This document shows positions 1 through 10,983 of a stretch of DNA of 64,000 nt, one piece after another (position 1 is the first letter of the stretch; every line of letters begins with the position of its first letter). The notes below the pieces were generated by a model. That model was not told the DNA's origin, ran no database searches, and worked only from the letters and a program-made list of their open reading frames with translations. Source of the DNA: Garcia nutans (Eukaryota; Streptophyta; Magnoliopsida; Malpighiales; Euphorbiaceae); NCBI GenBank assembly GCA_947685225.1, contig CANTUV010000008.1:38127501-38191500 (forward strand), in the 5' to 3' direction. The position numbers and the translations under genes were made by a program.

Positions 1-880
1 AAACTTTTATTTAATATTCTAATATTTTGAGTGAGATTTCTAAAATTTAACAACTAAAATATAATAATTTGACCAACTAGAATTGTTAGTCAAGCTATCA
101 AAATTATCACTCAAACTTTCAGAAAGTTTATTGAAATTTATAGAATTTACATAAATTTCTAAAACTTTTAGTTAATACTCTAATAATTTCAGCGAGGTTT
201 CTAAAATTTAACGATTGAAATATAACAACATGACCTACTAGAAATGTTGGTTAGTCTATCACAATTGCTACTCAAACATTCAAAAAGTCTGCTGAAACTT
301 ATAGAATCTACATTAATTTTCTGAAATCTTTAGTTGATATTCTAATATTTTGAGTGAGGTTTTTGAAATTTAACACCCTAAATACAAGAAGTTGACGCAC
401 TAGAAATGTTAGTCAAACTATCATCATTTTTACTCAAACTTGCACAATTTATATCAATTTTCTTAAATTTTGAGTTGAGATTCTGATAGGTTGAGTGACA
501 ATTTCAACATTGTCAACCAAAATAGTAGAATTCGACCTACTAGAAAATGTTGATCGAACTATCAGAATTTTCACTAAAACTTTCAGAAAAGGATACTAAT
601 TAAATAATTTACATCAATTTTCAAAAACTTTTAATTGATATTCTAATATTTTGAGAGAGATTTTTGAAATTTAACTACCAAGATACCAGAAGTCGACCTA
701 CCAAAAATGTTGGTCAAGCTACCAAAATTATCACTCCATCTTTCAAGAAGCCTACTTCAACTTATAGAATTTACATCAATTTTCAGAAATTTTGAGCTAA
801 GATTTTGATAGTTTGATTGACAATTCTGACATTTATGATCCAAAATACAAGAAATCGACCACTATATATAAATTTAGATT
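1..880. repeat. Diverged ~161-bp tandem satellite array (right edge)
   Basis: A GAC-(C/G)(A/C/T)-A/C-CTA-like anchor recurs at about 71, 232, 394, 534, 695 and 857, giving spacings of 161, 162, 140, 161 and 162 bp. The 140-bp monomer lacks about 21 bp around the block that elsewhere reads like TTTCAGAAAGTCTAC. Monomers are AT-rich and clearly diverged from one another. Two ending types are visible: one reads like TTTTTGAAATTTAAC, the other like GACAATTTCAACATTGTC. The array runs off the left edge, so its full size is unknown. The unit length is in the range usual for plant satellites. The identity of the family is not known to me. Confidence 0.85.
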
Positions 881-1739
881 TGTAATACCCTTACACCCTA
901 CATACATATAATAAATATACCCTGTATATGTAAATTCTCCATTCAATTTTAAGAAAATATATTATTCTTTAAAAGATAATTTAATGAGGGAATATATATA
1001 AGTAATTAATTGTTAAAAATATAAATTTATAAAAAAATCTCTGTGAAAAATTCGTCAGAGTTTTGTCTGTAATTTGAACATTTCCCGAATTAACAAATTC
1101 AACCTGCATAAGAAAATTACACTCCCAAAAATATTAATATTTCAACAATATTTAAGTCTTAACACTTAAAATATTTTTTTATCATAATTAAATACTTATA
1201 CAAATATGTATATATGTATATACACTACCATCTCAAATCTTTATAAACCAACATGAGTGTTATGAGTTAATTTATATAAACCAAAATACTTAAAACCATA
1301 ACTATACATGTATGCAAATGGCAAAGTTGGTCTTGCGACACCCAAGGTCACTAAGTATCATCCATAATATGGATCTTTCTAATCAGCAACTCTTTCACAT
1401 GCACAATTCATACAATCATGCTAAGCATATAACTTAGTAGTATAAGTTTTAAAAACAACATATATGTATACATTTAAATACTTTTCCTCATAATGTAACT
1501 TGCAATATTGACACATCCATATTTTATATATACCTTATTCATTATACATATATATATCCAAACCCACAAACACATACATTCACACATACATTGGGCTCAA
1601 CTACTCCTATACAATTTCTAAGTCCAGTTATCACATCAATTTCATGACCCAACTTTGCTTGAGTCCATTTCCAATCTCAATCTCATTACCTAGTTCTACT
1701 CGGGTCTATAAAAGCATGCATAATCAATCTCAACAGTTG
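881..1739 (-). mobile_element. Degenerate chromovirus-like LTR remnant, truncated
   Basis: It begins TGTAATACCC followed by a CCCTGTATATG block, matching the left ends of the Tekay-like LTRs at 8451 and 15792 (TGTAACACCC, CCCCGTATACG). At 1421-1437 CTAAGC...ACTTAG plus GTAGTATAA matches the CTAAGC...GCTTAG plus GTGGTACAA block of those LTRs, and a GGGCTCAAC block near 1592 matches their GGGCCCAAC. It is heavily diverged, has no coding content, and stops abruptly where the Tat-like LTR begins at 1740. The inner end of this LTR is missing, so it was probably split by the Tat-like insertion and should resume to the right of the window. Confidence 0.6.
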
Positions 1740-3011
1740 TGAGTAGTGATTTTTGCCCCCAATCCCGGTGGAATAGTTTTTGCGACTTCGGCACTATTAA
1801 GCTTAGGGCATTAGAGAACATGAGCCTAAACCCGGAGAAAATGGAGTCACCACTCGGACATGCCGGGAAAGAGAAAGGGGTGGATCACTCGATTCCTATG
1901 GAATCCCTAACCCCCTAATGGGTTCAAAAAGTTGGGTATGTGTGAGGAAGGTGAGAAATGGCCCAGCACCCCCACAATGCCTGGTTCATTGGAACCAACC
2001 TCCTTTTTAGGTCTTAATATTATAAAATTTTTAAATATAATGATATTATCCATACTACATGCAATAATTAAAATAAAAGCATCATTGTATTAAAATCAAA
2101 GTAATATTCAAACAAAACAAATAAATGGACACCCATCTGAGGATGGAAATATGTCCTTACATCATCCAATGTCTAAAATTAAATAGGACACCCACCAAAA
2201 GGTGGAAATGTGTCCTTTACATTAATCCCAAAACATAAAAATAGCTTAAATTACATGAAAATTAATTAATGAGGTACCCAATCATGGAAACATACCTCTT
2301 ACAATTTTAATACCAAAATAAATAAATAATAATAATAATAATAAAGAAACCATCCATCCATGATAAACAAATCAAATATAGAAATTAAATAAATCAATCA
2401 TCAAAACATATAATAAACTACATAATAAAATCTAAAACTAAATGAAGCAATAAATATATAAATTTAGGGTTTAAATCCTAAATTAAAGTTTTTAGAATTT
2501 TAATAACTAAATTAGAATTTAAAATAAAGGAAGTCAAACACAAAGACTTATAATACACAAATAAATATTGACTCCTTCGACGAGCCCATATCGCGGTCCC
2601 ACTAGCAGATTAGCGGGCGGGGGTCAAGGGTGCAGCGCCTCTTGCGGGGTCAAGGACAGTGCCCCATAAAATTTTAAAAATTAGTTTTTAGGGTTGTATG
2701 TTTTCGTGTAGAAAATTTTGAAAACTAGCTTTAGGGTTTGAGGAAAATATGATTAGTGTTTTGGAAAATAAGGCTAGGGTTTTTAGTTTAGAAATTAGGG
2801 TTAGGGTTTTGATAAAAACTTGGAACTTTTAAGAAGACAATGCTAGGGTTTAGAGTTTTGATAAAAATATGGTCACTGTGTATTCAAATTAGGGTTTGGA
2901 TTTTAATATCCACTACTGTGATGAATAAAACAAACATAAATATGGCTACTGATTTGTTTGAATGTATAGTAAATTAATGCATGAGATAACAATAATGTAA
3001 CTATTATAATT
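1740..3011 (-). repeat. Tat-like 3' LTR, first segment
   Basis: It starts TGAGTAGTGATTTTTGCC, matching TGAACAGGGATTTTTGCC at 62404, and stays alignable to 62404-63674. Shared landmarks are the CCTAATGGGTTCA block, GGACACCCATC, the (AAT)n tract near 2326 and several AGGGTTT-rich lines. It is interrupted at 3011 by SIRE copy 1, with TAATT duplicated at 3007-3011 and 8242-8246. Confidence 0.8.
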
Positions 3012-3293
3012 TGTTGTCCCAAGATGGCAACCAAGAGGGGGGGGTGAATTGGTTTCCTCAAGAAATAATGACAATTTAAAAAACTCAATAAATAAGAAAT
3101 GCGGAATAGAGACATGGTTGAGTAATGAAAGAAAGAAAGAACACACAAGATTTATAGTGGTTCTGATTTACTTCAATCCTACATCCACTTCCTTAACAAC
3201 TTGTTAAGGTTCCACTAATCTTTGAAGTTTTTACAAGCTCACTTCCAACATTGGTGTTTTCACAAGTTCACACCTAACTTGACAAGTGTTTTG
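3012..3293 (-). repeat. 3' LTR stump of SIRE copy 1
   Basis: It matches the first ~280 bp of the LTR at 6805 (TGTTGTCCCAAGATGG, then AACAACTTGTTAAGG). It stops inside the block AAGTGTTTTGC, where pol sequence begins. About 1.15 kb of LTR is missing compared with the 1437-bp partner at 6805-8241. Confidence 0.9.
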
Positions 3294-4895
3294 CATTGCA
3301 GTTATCCAATTTTCATCATTTAAAGCCTCCTCAATAGTCTTTGGCTCAATTTGAGAAACAAAAGCAAAATTAACATCTATATGATTAATTTTAGATCTAG
3401 TAATTACTCCCTTAGATGTTTCTCCAATGTTGAGTTCCTTAGGATGGTCTTTCTTGTATTGCCAATCCTTAGGTAGATCTTGAGTCTTTTCTTCAAGTTC
3501 ATACTGATTGATCTTTGGAGCATCAATAGTTTCAAGAGGTTAAAGAATACCTACAGAGTCATTGAAAGTACTACCTTTCTTTTGATCAAGTTTAGATGAT
3601 TCATCAAATACAACATGCATTATTTCTTCTATAACTAGAGTTTTCATGTTAAGTACTCTAAATGCTTTGCTATATGATGAATATCCTAGGAATATGCCTT
3701 CATCTGATTTGGATGAAAATTTTCCAAGATTATCCTTGGTATTCAATATGAAGCATTTGCATCCGAATACTCTAAAATATCCAATTCTGAGAATTCTTCC
3801 ATTCCATAGCTCATAAGAAGTTTTATTAGTTAAATTCCTTTTGTAAACACGATTTGTAATGTAACAAGCTGTATTAATGGCTTCCGTCCAAAAATAAGAT
3901 AGTAAATCATATTCATTGAGCATTGTTCTAGCCATTTCAATTAAAGTTCTATTTTTCCTTTCAACTACACCATTTTGCTGTGGAGTTCTAGGAGCAGAAA
4001 AATTATGTGAAATACCAAGTTCATTACAAAAACCTTCAAAATTTTCATTCTCAAATTCTTTGCCATGATCACTTCTAATAGATGTGATCACATATCATTT
4101 TTCATTTTGAACTCTTTTTGCAAACGTTTTGAAGTAATTAAAGGCTTCATTCTTTTGAGCTAAGAAATTAACCAATGTGAATCTAGAGTAATCATCAATA
4201 AGAACAAATGCATATAATTTGCCTCCTAAGCTTGTAACTCTATTTGGTCCAAATAAATCCAAATGAATGAGCTCTAAAGGTCTAGAGGTGCTTATAACAT
4301 TCTTTGATTTAAATGAGCTTTTATGTTGCTTACCATGTTGACAAGGTTCACAAATCCTATCTTTATCATATTTTATCTTAGGTAGGCCATCAACTAAGTT
4401 TTCATTACAAATATATTTTAATTGATCCATGCCAGCATGTCCTAGTCTTCTATGCCATAACCATGCATCATTATTAGTGGACATTAGACATTTAAATGCA
4501 TGATTTGAATGTATGTTGATATTATAAGTGTTGTTTGTTCTAGTACCCTTAAATATGATAATATCATTTGAATTCGTGATCTTGCATTCTTTGGAATCAA
4601 AATTAACAAAGTATGCTTTATCACAAAGTTGACTAACACTTAGCAAGTTATGTTTCAACCCATCAACAAGCCATACATCTTCTATTAAATCTTTACCAAT
4701 AGAACCAATGGAGCCAACACCAAGAATTTTACCTTTAGCATTGTTTCCAAAAGTTACATTACCTCCATGTTTGTAGGCAATACTTGTAAAGAGCTTTGCA
4801 TTCCCAGTCATATGCCTTGAGTACCCACTATCCACAAGCCATGTGCTTTCATTAATAGTAGATTTTAGGCATACCTGCAAGGCAATAGTGATCAT
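3294..4895 (-). pseudogene. pol: SIRE copy 1 protease-integrase remnant (pol)
   Basis: On the minus strand 4895 to 4095 encodes the protease, with LVDSG(Y)SRHMTG in place of the usual C after DSG, then the GAG-pre-integrase block WLWHRRLGH with a CX2C-type CEPC, then the integrase start with LDLFGPN and DDYSRF. A TGA near 4092 interrupts it. 4091 to 3540 continues with RSDHGKEFEN and PQQNGVVERKNRT, the D and E positions of the copia integrase. A TAA near 3542 ends that frame, after which readable codons continue to NDENWITAMQ at about 3294. That is just before the reverse transcriptase, where the element is cut off. In the intact family this would be one gag-pol polyprotein that cuts, copies and inserts the element. 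This copy cannot do so. Confidence 0.9.
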
Positions 4896-4924
4896 CTTCT
4901 TTTAGGTACCCACATGAAGTTGGG

Positions 4925-6751
4925 TCATTGATGGTTAGTAGTAAAAGTGCCTTCTAACTTGAGATGAGCCTTTCTTATATGACAAGAAAAATTTTTGTGT
5001 CTGAATTTCATGCAATATGTGCATTGCCATGGTATTCTATATTTCTGCATTTTTCTTTTTGTATTCAAAGTATTATGCATACATCTACAAGTATGTGATT
5101 GCTTTTGTGCAAGTTTAGTGCACAAAAATGCATAATTATTTTTGGCTTTATTTCCTAGTGAACCATAAGAAGTTCTTTTTGTACTTTTAGACTTGGTGCA
5201 AGCATCTTTGATATGAACATCAGAAATTTCAATTGTAGATGCTTTTACAAATGTTGGTTTGCTTGGTGCAATGTTGGTTGAGCCATTGAATCCTAATCCA
5301 TATTTTAAGGAGGGTGATCTTTGGTTATTAATTAATGTGTTTAATGCTTCCTTCCCTTTATGAAATCTGGAAATTGATTCTTTTAGTTCTTTCAGTTCAT
5401 GCTTCAATGTTTCATTTTCTTTAATAACTTTTTCTAAGTCATGTGATTTTTTATTTAACTCTCCTATCATATTCATCAAGTGTTCATTTGAGGTTTTCAA
5501 TTCTAAGGTAGAGTTCTTTAAGCATATAAAATCCTTTTCTAACTTAGAGTTTTTCTCTTTATAGAGCATCATTTTAGAAAAATAATTTTCTATTTTAAAG
5601 TTCATGTGCTCAATCAAATCATTATCATCTAGCTCAATTATATCATTATGTGCTACTAGATCAAAGGATTGAGTACTTACCTCATTGGAGTCATCTTCAA
5701 TAGCCATGAGACACAGGTTTGCAATTCCTTCTTCTTCTTCTTCTTCACTTGAAGAAGAGTCATCCCATGTGGCTTTGAGAGACTTTTTCTTTTCTTTATC
5801 CCATTTCCTTTTGTTCTTTAATTTAAAGCAATCCGATTTAATGTGACCAGTTTTTCCACATTCATAGCATTTTAACTCATTTTTCTTTTCTTTATCTTTG
5901 AAGGAGAATTTAGGAAGTGTACCTTTATTTGCTTGTAATCTTTTCTTCCTTTTCCATTCATTGATTCTTTTTTAGAACATTGCCATTTCATCTTCATCAT
6001 CAGTACCTTCATTGCTTGAGCTCTCAACTTCTTTGATTGCTTTGAGTGCAATTGGTTTTCTCTTTTCTTTTTCACCTTGATCTTCTTCTTTCTCACTGTG
6101 TAGCTCAAATGTGAGTAGTTTTCCAACTAGCTCGTCGGTTCTTAATGTGCTGAGATCATGAGCTTCTTCTATGGATGATACTTTTGATTCAAAGTTTTTT
6201 CTAGCTCTTAGGGCTCTCAAGATTTTACTGTTTACATCACCTTGATCATATATCTTGCCATACTTCTTTAGTTCATTGACAATAGCAAGCAAGCGATTGG
6301 TCATGTCGGTGACATTTTCATTTGATTTCATCTTGAATAGCTCATAGTCATGGACATGCATTTGTTTCTTGGTGAATCTCTCTTGAGTCGTACCTTCATG
6401 GTAGTTTTCAAGTGTTTTCCAAATGCAATGTGCACAAGTTAAATGTTGAACTCTTCCACCTTCTTCTCTTGAAATGGAATTCATCAAGATGGAAGCGGCT
6501 CTATTGTTCTTGAATCGATCTTTGACATTGATAGTTGACCATTGTGCTTTGGGAAGTGGAACTAGAATACCGTCAGCTTCATAAGTGGGAGGTTTCCACT
6601 CACTTTCCACGAAATCCCATAGTTCAATCCCTTCACTGTCTAGAAACAAATACATTTTGTGTTTCCAGTAGGAATAATCAGTTCCATCAAAGTAGGGTCT
6701 AAGAATAGTGTTAAGATTTCCATGAGAGTTTGATGAAGAAGAAGTTTCCAT
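4925..6751 (-). pseudogene. gag: SIRE copy 1 gag remnant
   Basis: The start codon is at 6751 (METSSSSN), just inside the primer-binding site. Order on the minus strand: an N-terminal DUF4219/UBN2-type capsid region (YFDGTDYSYWKHKM, VKDRFKNNRAASI, CIWKTLENYHEG), a Lys/Glu-rich segment, a stop (TAA for Ser) near 5972, a CCHC knuckle (CYECGKTGHIKSDC, about 5849-5890), an acidic Ser-rich stretch, a long coiled-coil region (about 5350-5600), and a second CX2CX4HX4C knuckle (CTYCMKFRHKNFSC, about 4980-5020). This long gag with a coiled coil fits the SIRE/Maximus lineage. In the family it packages RNA in cytoplasmic particles. Broken here. Confidence 0.88.
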
Positions 6752-6789
6752 AGTGGATCAAATTTCACAATTAAGTTTAAGAAATTTCA

Positions 6790-6803
6790 GGCTCTGATAC
6801 CAA
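6790..6803 (-). other. Primer-binding site of SIRE copy 1
   Basis: The minus strand reads TGGTATCAGAGCCTG directly inside the 5' LTR, complementary to the 3' end of plant initiator methionine tRNA, the usual primer for copia elements. Confidence 0.92.
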
Positions 6804-6804
6804 T

Positions 6805-8241
6805 TGTTGTCCCAAGATGGCAACCAAGAGGGGGGGGGGGTGAATTGGTTTCCTCAAGAAATAATGACAATTTAAAAAACTCAACAAATAAGAAATGCGG
6901 AATAGAGAAATGGTTGAGTAATGAAAGAAAGAAAGAACACACGAGATTTATAGTGGTTCAGATTTACTTCAATCCTACATCCACTTCCTTAACAACTTGT
7001 TAAGGTTCCACTAATCTTTGAAGTTTTTACAAGCTCATTTCCAACTTTGGTGTTTTCACAAGTTCACACCTAACTTGACAAGTGTTTTGCTAAGGCTTGC
7101 ACTCAAGAACCTTTGAAGGAGTTTTTAAGGCTCACTCTCACAACCTAAACAAGAGTTTTACAAGGCTTACTCTCACAACCTAAACAAGAGTTTAACAAGG
7201 CTTACTCTCACAACCTAAGTGTTTTCCAAGCTCACACTCAAACTTATACAATGGTGTTTTCAATGCTTACACCTAACATTCATTACAATTCAAATGTAAG
7301 TTTAAGTAAAAGAAAGTTTGTTGGTTGGCTATTAAATTCTTTTTTTCTTACTTCTCATACCTTCTTTTTCTTATAGAAGCAATGTATTTATAGCCAATGT
7401 GGTCTTACTAGCCGTTATTGATAGTGAGAATAAAGTCTTGGCAGTTTAGACCTTCTTCAGTAAACTATCCGAAGCATTTCGCGTTCGTCCTTCATATAAG
7501 GATGGTTGCGCTAATGTCATATGCGGTCGTCCTTGGACAAGGTACGGTCGCTGAATTTAAATATGCTTCAACAATCGAATTTGAGTGCTCTGCAACAGGA
7601 ATCTTGCCCATGCTGTGGTTGTCGGGATGGTCGCGCATGTCAAAGGTGTGATCGCCCTTTTTGAATGTTGAAGTGGGTTTATAACGGTCATCACACGTGG
7701 CATTCTTTGACTGGGCAAAAATGATGTCCTCCTAAATATGAATTTCACGGTCGCCTAGGTGACATCTCGCGGTCAAGTTGAGATACTCACGTCGAACTTC
7801 TGGACGCACCTGATGACGCGAACACTACTGTCTCTTTAAGCAAATTTCTCCAGAATGTAGAGCGGTCGCGAATACTAACGGGCGGTCGCTAAAGTGATAA
7901 GCGAGGCCGTATCCTTCGCCGTTCTTGTCACTGCGAACCTTACTATGATTAGGATGATTTGGGTTCCTTGTGCGACGGTTGTCCATAACTTGGGACGGTT
8001 GCTCTTCTTTAAGTGCGGTCGCGACTGAGGTCGTGTTTCTGACCGCGAAACCTACTGTGATAAGGTTTCATCCTTTGATTGAATGGTATGGTCATATTTA
8101 GGTTTTTTGCGACCGCTATAAATGTTCTGTTCAACTTTATTTGGAGCAACCTAAGCCTGCAACAAGAGTCTTCAAACACATGTTAAATAGATCATTCAAT
8201 TTGAGTTGTCAAGGATCAAAATTGAGATCATTTGTCTAACA
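6805..8241 (-). repeat. 5' LTR of SIRE copy 1 (1437 bp)
   Basis: Full LTR, read on the minus strand from TGTTAGACAAATG (8241) to GGGACAACA (6805). U3 carries many GACCG/CGGTC motifs (about 7480-8120), and a TATAAATA box lies at 7392-7385. The segment after the TATA box is built of short repeats of the type CTCACTCTCACAACC (about 7120-7220). Confidence 0.92.
7385..7392 (-). promoter_or_regulatory. TATA box of SIRE copy 1 5' LTR
   Basis: TATAAATA on the minus strand within the conserved context TTGGCTATAAATACA, present at the same place in all SIRE LTRs of the window. An AACGGCTA motif lies 24 bp upstream (start to start) in the matching LTR of copy 3. Confidence 0.75.
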
Positions 8242-8450
8242 TAATTTAAATGAGTTAAACATAACAAACAAACCTTCATTCGTTGGCTCCATCCAAATTA
8301 AAAGATTTAAACCAAGCTTTTGTTTGAATTTTGCTACTGCCTGAGTCAATTACTTTTTCAGTTGAAGTTTGGTAATTTGGCAATTGCCTTGATACTGCCA
8401 GTTGGTTTCTTCGATCAATAATTTTTGCTCCTTTGGCTGCTAGGGTTTCT
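8242..8450 (-). repeat. Tat-like 3' LTR, second segment
   Basis: It continues the Tat-like LTR after SIRE copy 1 (TAATTTAAATGAGTTAAAC), matching about 63670-63882. It contains the ACCTTCATTC...TTGGCTCCA and TTGGCAATTGCC blocks. It is interrupted at 8450 by the Tekay-like element, with TTTCT duplicated at 8446-8450 and 18281-18285. Confidence 0.82.
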
Positions 8451-10938
8451 TGTAACACCCCTATACCCCGTATACGTACACAGCATGCTTATATGATCGT
8501 AATATACGTATACTTAATATAGAAAATGCCACAGTTTATAAAATACACAAGTCATAACTCGAAAAGAAATAAAACAAATATCAAAGGTTTAGAAGAAATT
8601 CATAAAACATAATAGATAAAAACGTTTATTAATACGCAGCGGAAATTATAACAAATAAGTACAAATATATTAAAAATCAAAATTTACAAAACATGAAATA
8701 TATATACATGATTGATAGCTTGACTCTCTAATCTTTAAGCTCTAGGCCAACTCTTCAAGCATAAACTCAACTAGGTCTAGAGGAATCTTCCGTCTCAACC
8801 CTATCACCTGCGCGATAAATCACAATCGCGCTAAGCCAACGGCTTAGTGGTACAAACCATAATGATATTATGCAATGTCAATATCAATGTCATACATTCA
8901 ATAATAATAACATAGACACACATGGGCCCAACAAGTATTTAATATGATATTCAAAGTTCAGAGTTACTGCTTTGGTCTATAATCACAATGATCAAGCCCG
9001 TAGGCAATAAATCTCATATCTCTATCCATGGATAGTGTAACAGACCCAGTCTCTTGGACCATCAACTCAACAAGCTTGAGGAGATCCTCAACCCGGCAAG
9101 ACTGTTACTAGTAACAGACCCAGTCTCTTGGACCATCAACCTGATTGAAATCGAGGAGATCCTCAACCCGGCAAGACTGTTACTTTTTATATTTCATATC
9201 AATAATTCATATAGTGTAACAGACCCAGTCTCTTGGACCTGAATTCAACTCAATTTGAAGAGATCCTCAACCCGGCAAGACTGTTACCTTTCATAGGCAT
9301 GCCACCAAACCCAGCACTCTGAAAATTGAATAACATATTAGGCATACAATCAATTCATTTACCTCTTTACCATTCTCTTTCTCAATTCATGTCTTCAACA
9401 TCATTTACAATATCATAGCCAACCACAATGGCTTCACATTTCATTCTATTTCAATTCATATTCAAATACTCATAATCAATATACATACATCATATTACAT
9501 TTCACAAAGTTCACATTGTATAAAACATAACATTATTTATATATATCAACATTGCAATAAGATTCCTTAGTACATTCATACTCAAATGTATATGTTCCAA
9601 AATCACATGAGTGTATGCAATAATGCAAGGTTTGTACTTACCTCAAAACAACTCACATAACTCTATTGACTTCCTCTTCCAAAAATCCTTCACTTCTTAA
9701 ATTATGGCAAATCACCTTCTTCACAACCTATTCCAAAGGAATGATGAAACCTACATGAGATCATAAGGCTAAGAACCAACTAGGGCAAACTTTAAACATG
9801 ACACGCTCAACCACACGGGCGTGTCCCTGATCGTGCCCTAACTCTACAACACAGAAGCATTGACACGCTCAGAACCACGGGCTTGTCACTGGGCGTGTAA
9901 TACATTCTGTCTCTCAGAAATATTAACACGTCCAACAACATGAGCGTGCTCATGGCCGTGTCAATTCCCCAATAACACAGTGGCTATGACACGTTCAATA
10001 ACACGGGCGTGTTACTGGCCGTGTCAAACCTACTGCCACATAGAATAATTGACACGTCTAAAGACCTGGACGTGCTCGTGGGTGTGTAAGACTAAAAACC
10101 CAGATTCCGGCCACAACAACCTCACAACCAACATTTTCTTCTTACCACCATCATCCCCTTCAAACCAACTTAGCCCAAACATACCCAAAACCATATCAAA
10201 CTAGCAAAAATAACAAAACAACCCAAAATATACATCAAACACAATCCAAAATATCATCACCACCCTAAACACAACCACAACACTTCTAGACAAACAAACT
10301 TACTCTTTCCTTCCATCCAACCCCAAAATCCAAAAATCAATAGAACCAAACACTCTTAAACACACCCAAAATCAAACAAACACATTCTCAAACACAACTT
10401 CAACTCACAAACCCAAACAAATCAAAGAATCAAGTGGAAAGACTTACCAAGAATGAGGAAACTCTTAAATCTCCAATTTGATCTCTTGAAAACTTCCTTC
10501 AATCTTAAACTTGGAAGATCAAAACTCTTCTTGCTCTCTTGCCTCTTTGATGGTCGGACAACAAAAGGAAAAAGAAAGAAAAGGAAAGAGAACCATGATG
10601 AAGAAAGAGAGAAAGAAAGAAACCAAAGAAATCAAACTCAAACTTTTCCTTAAAACCCTCTCATCCAAGCAATAATAATATTAAAATAATCCAAATTAAC
10701 CTCTTCCATTCATTTAATTTCCCATTTCCACTAATTAACTTAATTAATTTAAAATAACTAAATATCTTCTTCCACTAACCTTCTTTGACTTTGACTTGTG
10801 TATATGTTGTATATATTTTCATATACAAAACATATACATTCTCTATATAATTCTTTTCTCATACCAAAGAAACATATACATAAAATCCAATTATAACAAA
10901 TATACCAAAACTTCTAGGGTACATTTTGGGATATTACA
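8451..10938 (-). repeat. 3' LTR of the Tekay-like element
   Basis: Reading on the minus strand from 10938: TGTAATATCCC, AT-rich U3, purine-rich leader (about 10630-10450), GTAAGT at 10447-10442, an array of ACACG...CGTGT inverted repeats (about 9800-10090), CTAAT and TTTTCAG ending at 9319, three 72-bp units with GTAACAG/CTGTTAC ends (9287-9216, 9183-9111, 9108-9037), a paired stem-loop at 8847-8807, and the end GTGTTACA at 8451. Confidence 0.92.
9037..9287 (-). repeat. Three 72-bp units with inverted GTAACAG/CTGTTAC ends
   Basis: Units at 9037-9108, 9111-9183 and 9216-9287. Each starts GTAACAGACCCAGTCTCTTG and ends CCGGCAAGACTGTTAC on the plus strand. The middles vary. The same unit occurs three times in the partner LTR (from 16377, 16451 and 16557) and, in the same element orientation, in both LTRs of the LARD-like element at 30098. 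Confidence 0.9.
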
Positions 10939-10956
10939 ATTCTCCCCCTCTAAAAG
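10939..10956 (-). other. Polypurine tract of the Tekay-like element
   Basis: On the minus strand AGAGGGGGAGAAT lies directly before the TGTAATATCCC start of the 3' LTR. Upstream of it the block AATTTCGAGGATGAAATT is shared with both LARD-like elements. Confidence 0.8.
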
Positions 10957-10983
10957 AAATTTCATCCTCGAAATTACCTGATA

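Larger units (their letters stand above)
3012..8241 (-). mobile_element. SIRE-like copia element, copy 1, internally deleted
   Basis: Ends are TGTTGTCCC (3012) and TCTAACA (8241), flanked by TAATT at 3007-3011 and 8242-8246. On the minus strand the order is 5' LTR (6805-8241), primer-binding site, gag, protease, integrase, then an abrupt join to a 3' LTR stump (3012 to about 3293). Reverse transcriptase, RNase H, the extra 3' ORF and most of the 3' LTR are gone. The remaining coding region has several stops. It lies in the 3' LTR of the Tat-like element. Confidence 0.9.

Noticed and set aside
2690..2900. TTAGGG/AGGGTTT-rich lines here and at 63340-63560 as interstitial telomere DNA
   Set aside because: The words are irregularly spaced, with long non-telomeric spacers, and are simply part of the two copies of the Tat-like LTR.
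1740..3011. Similarity of 1740-3011 to 62404-63674 as a segmental duplication
   Set aside because: A primer-binding site sits at the inner edge of the right copy, and a gag on the same strand shows they are LTRs of one element.
10453..10653. 66-codon frame repeated at 17795 as a small conserved gene
   Set aside because: It is antisense in the leader part of the two LTR copies of the Tekay-like element, so the conservation is just LTR identity.
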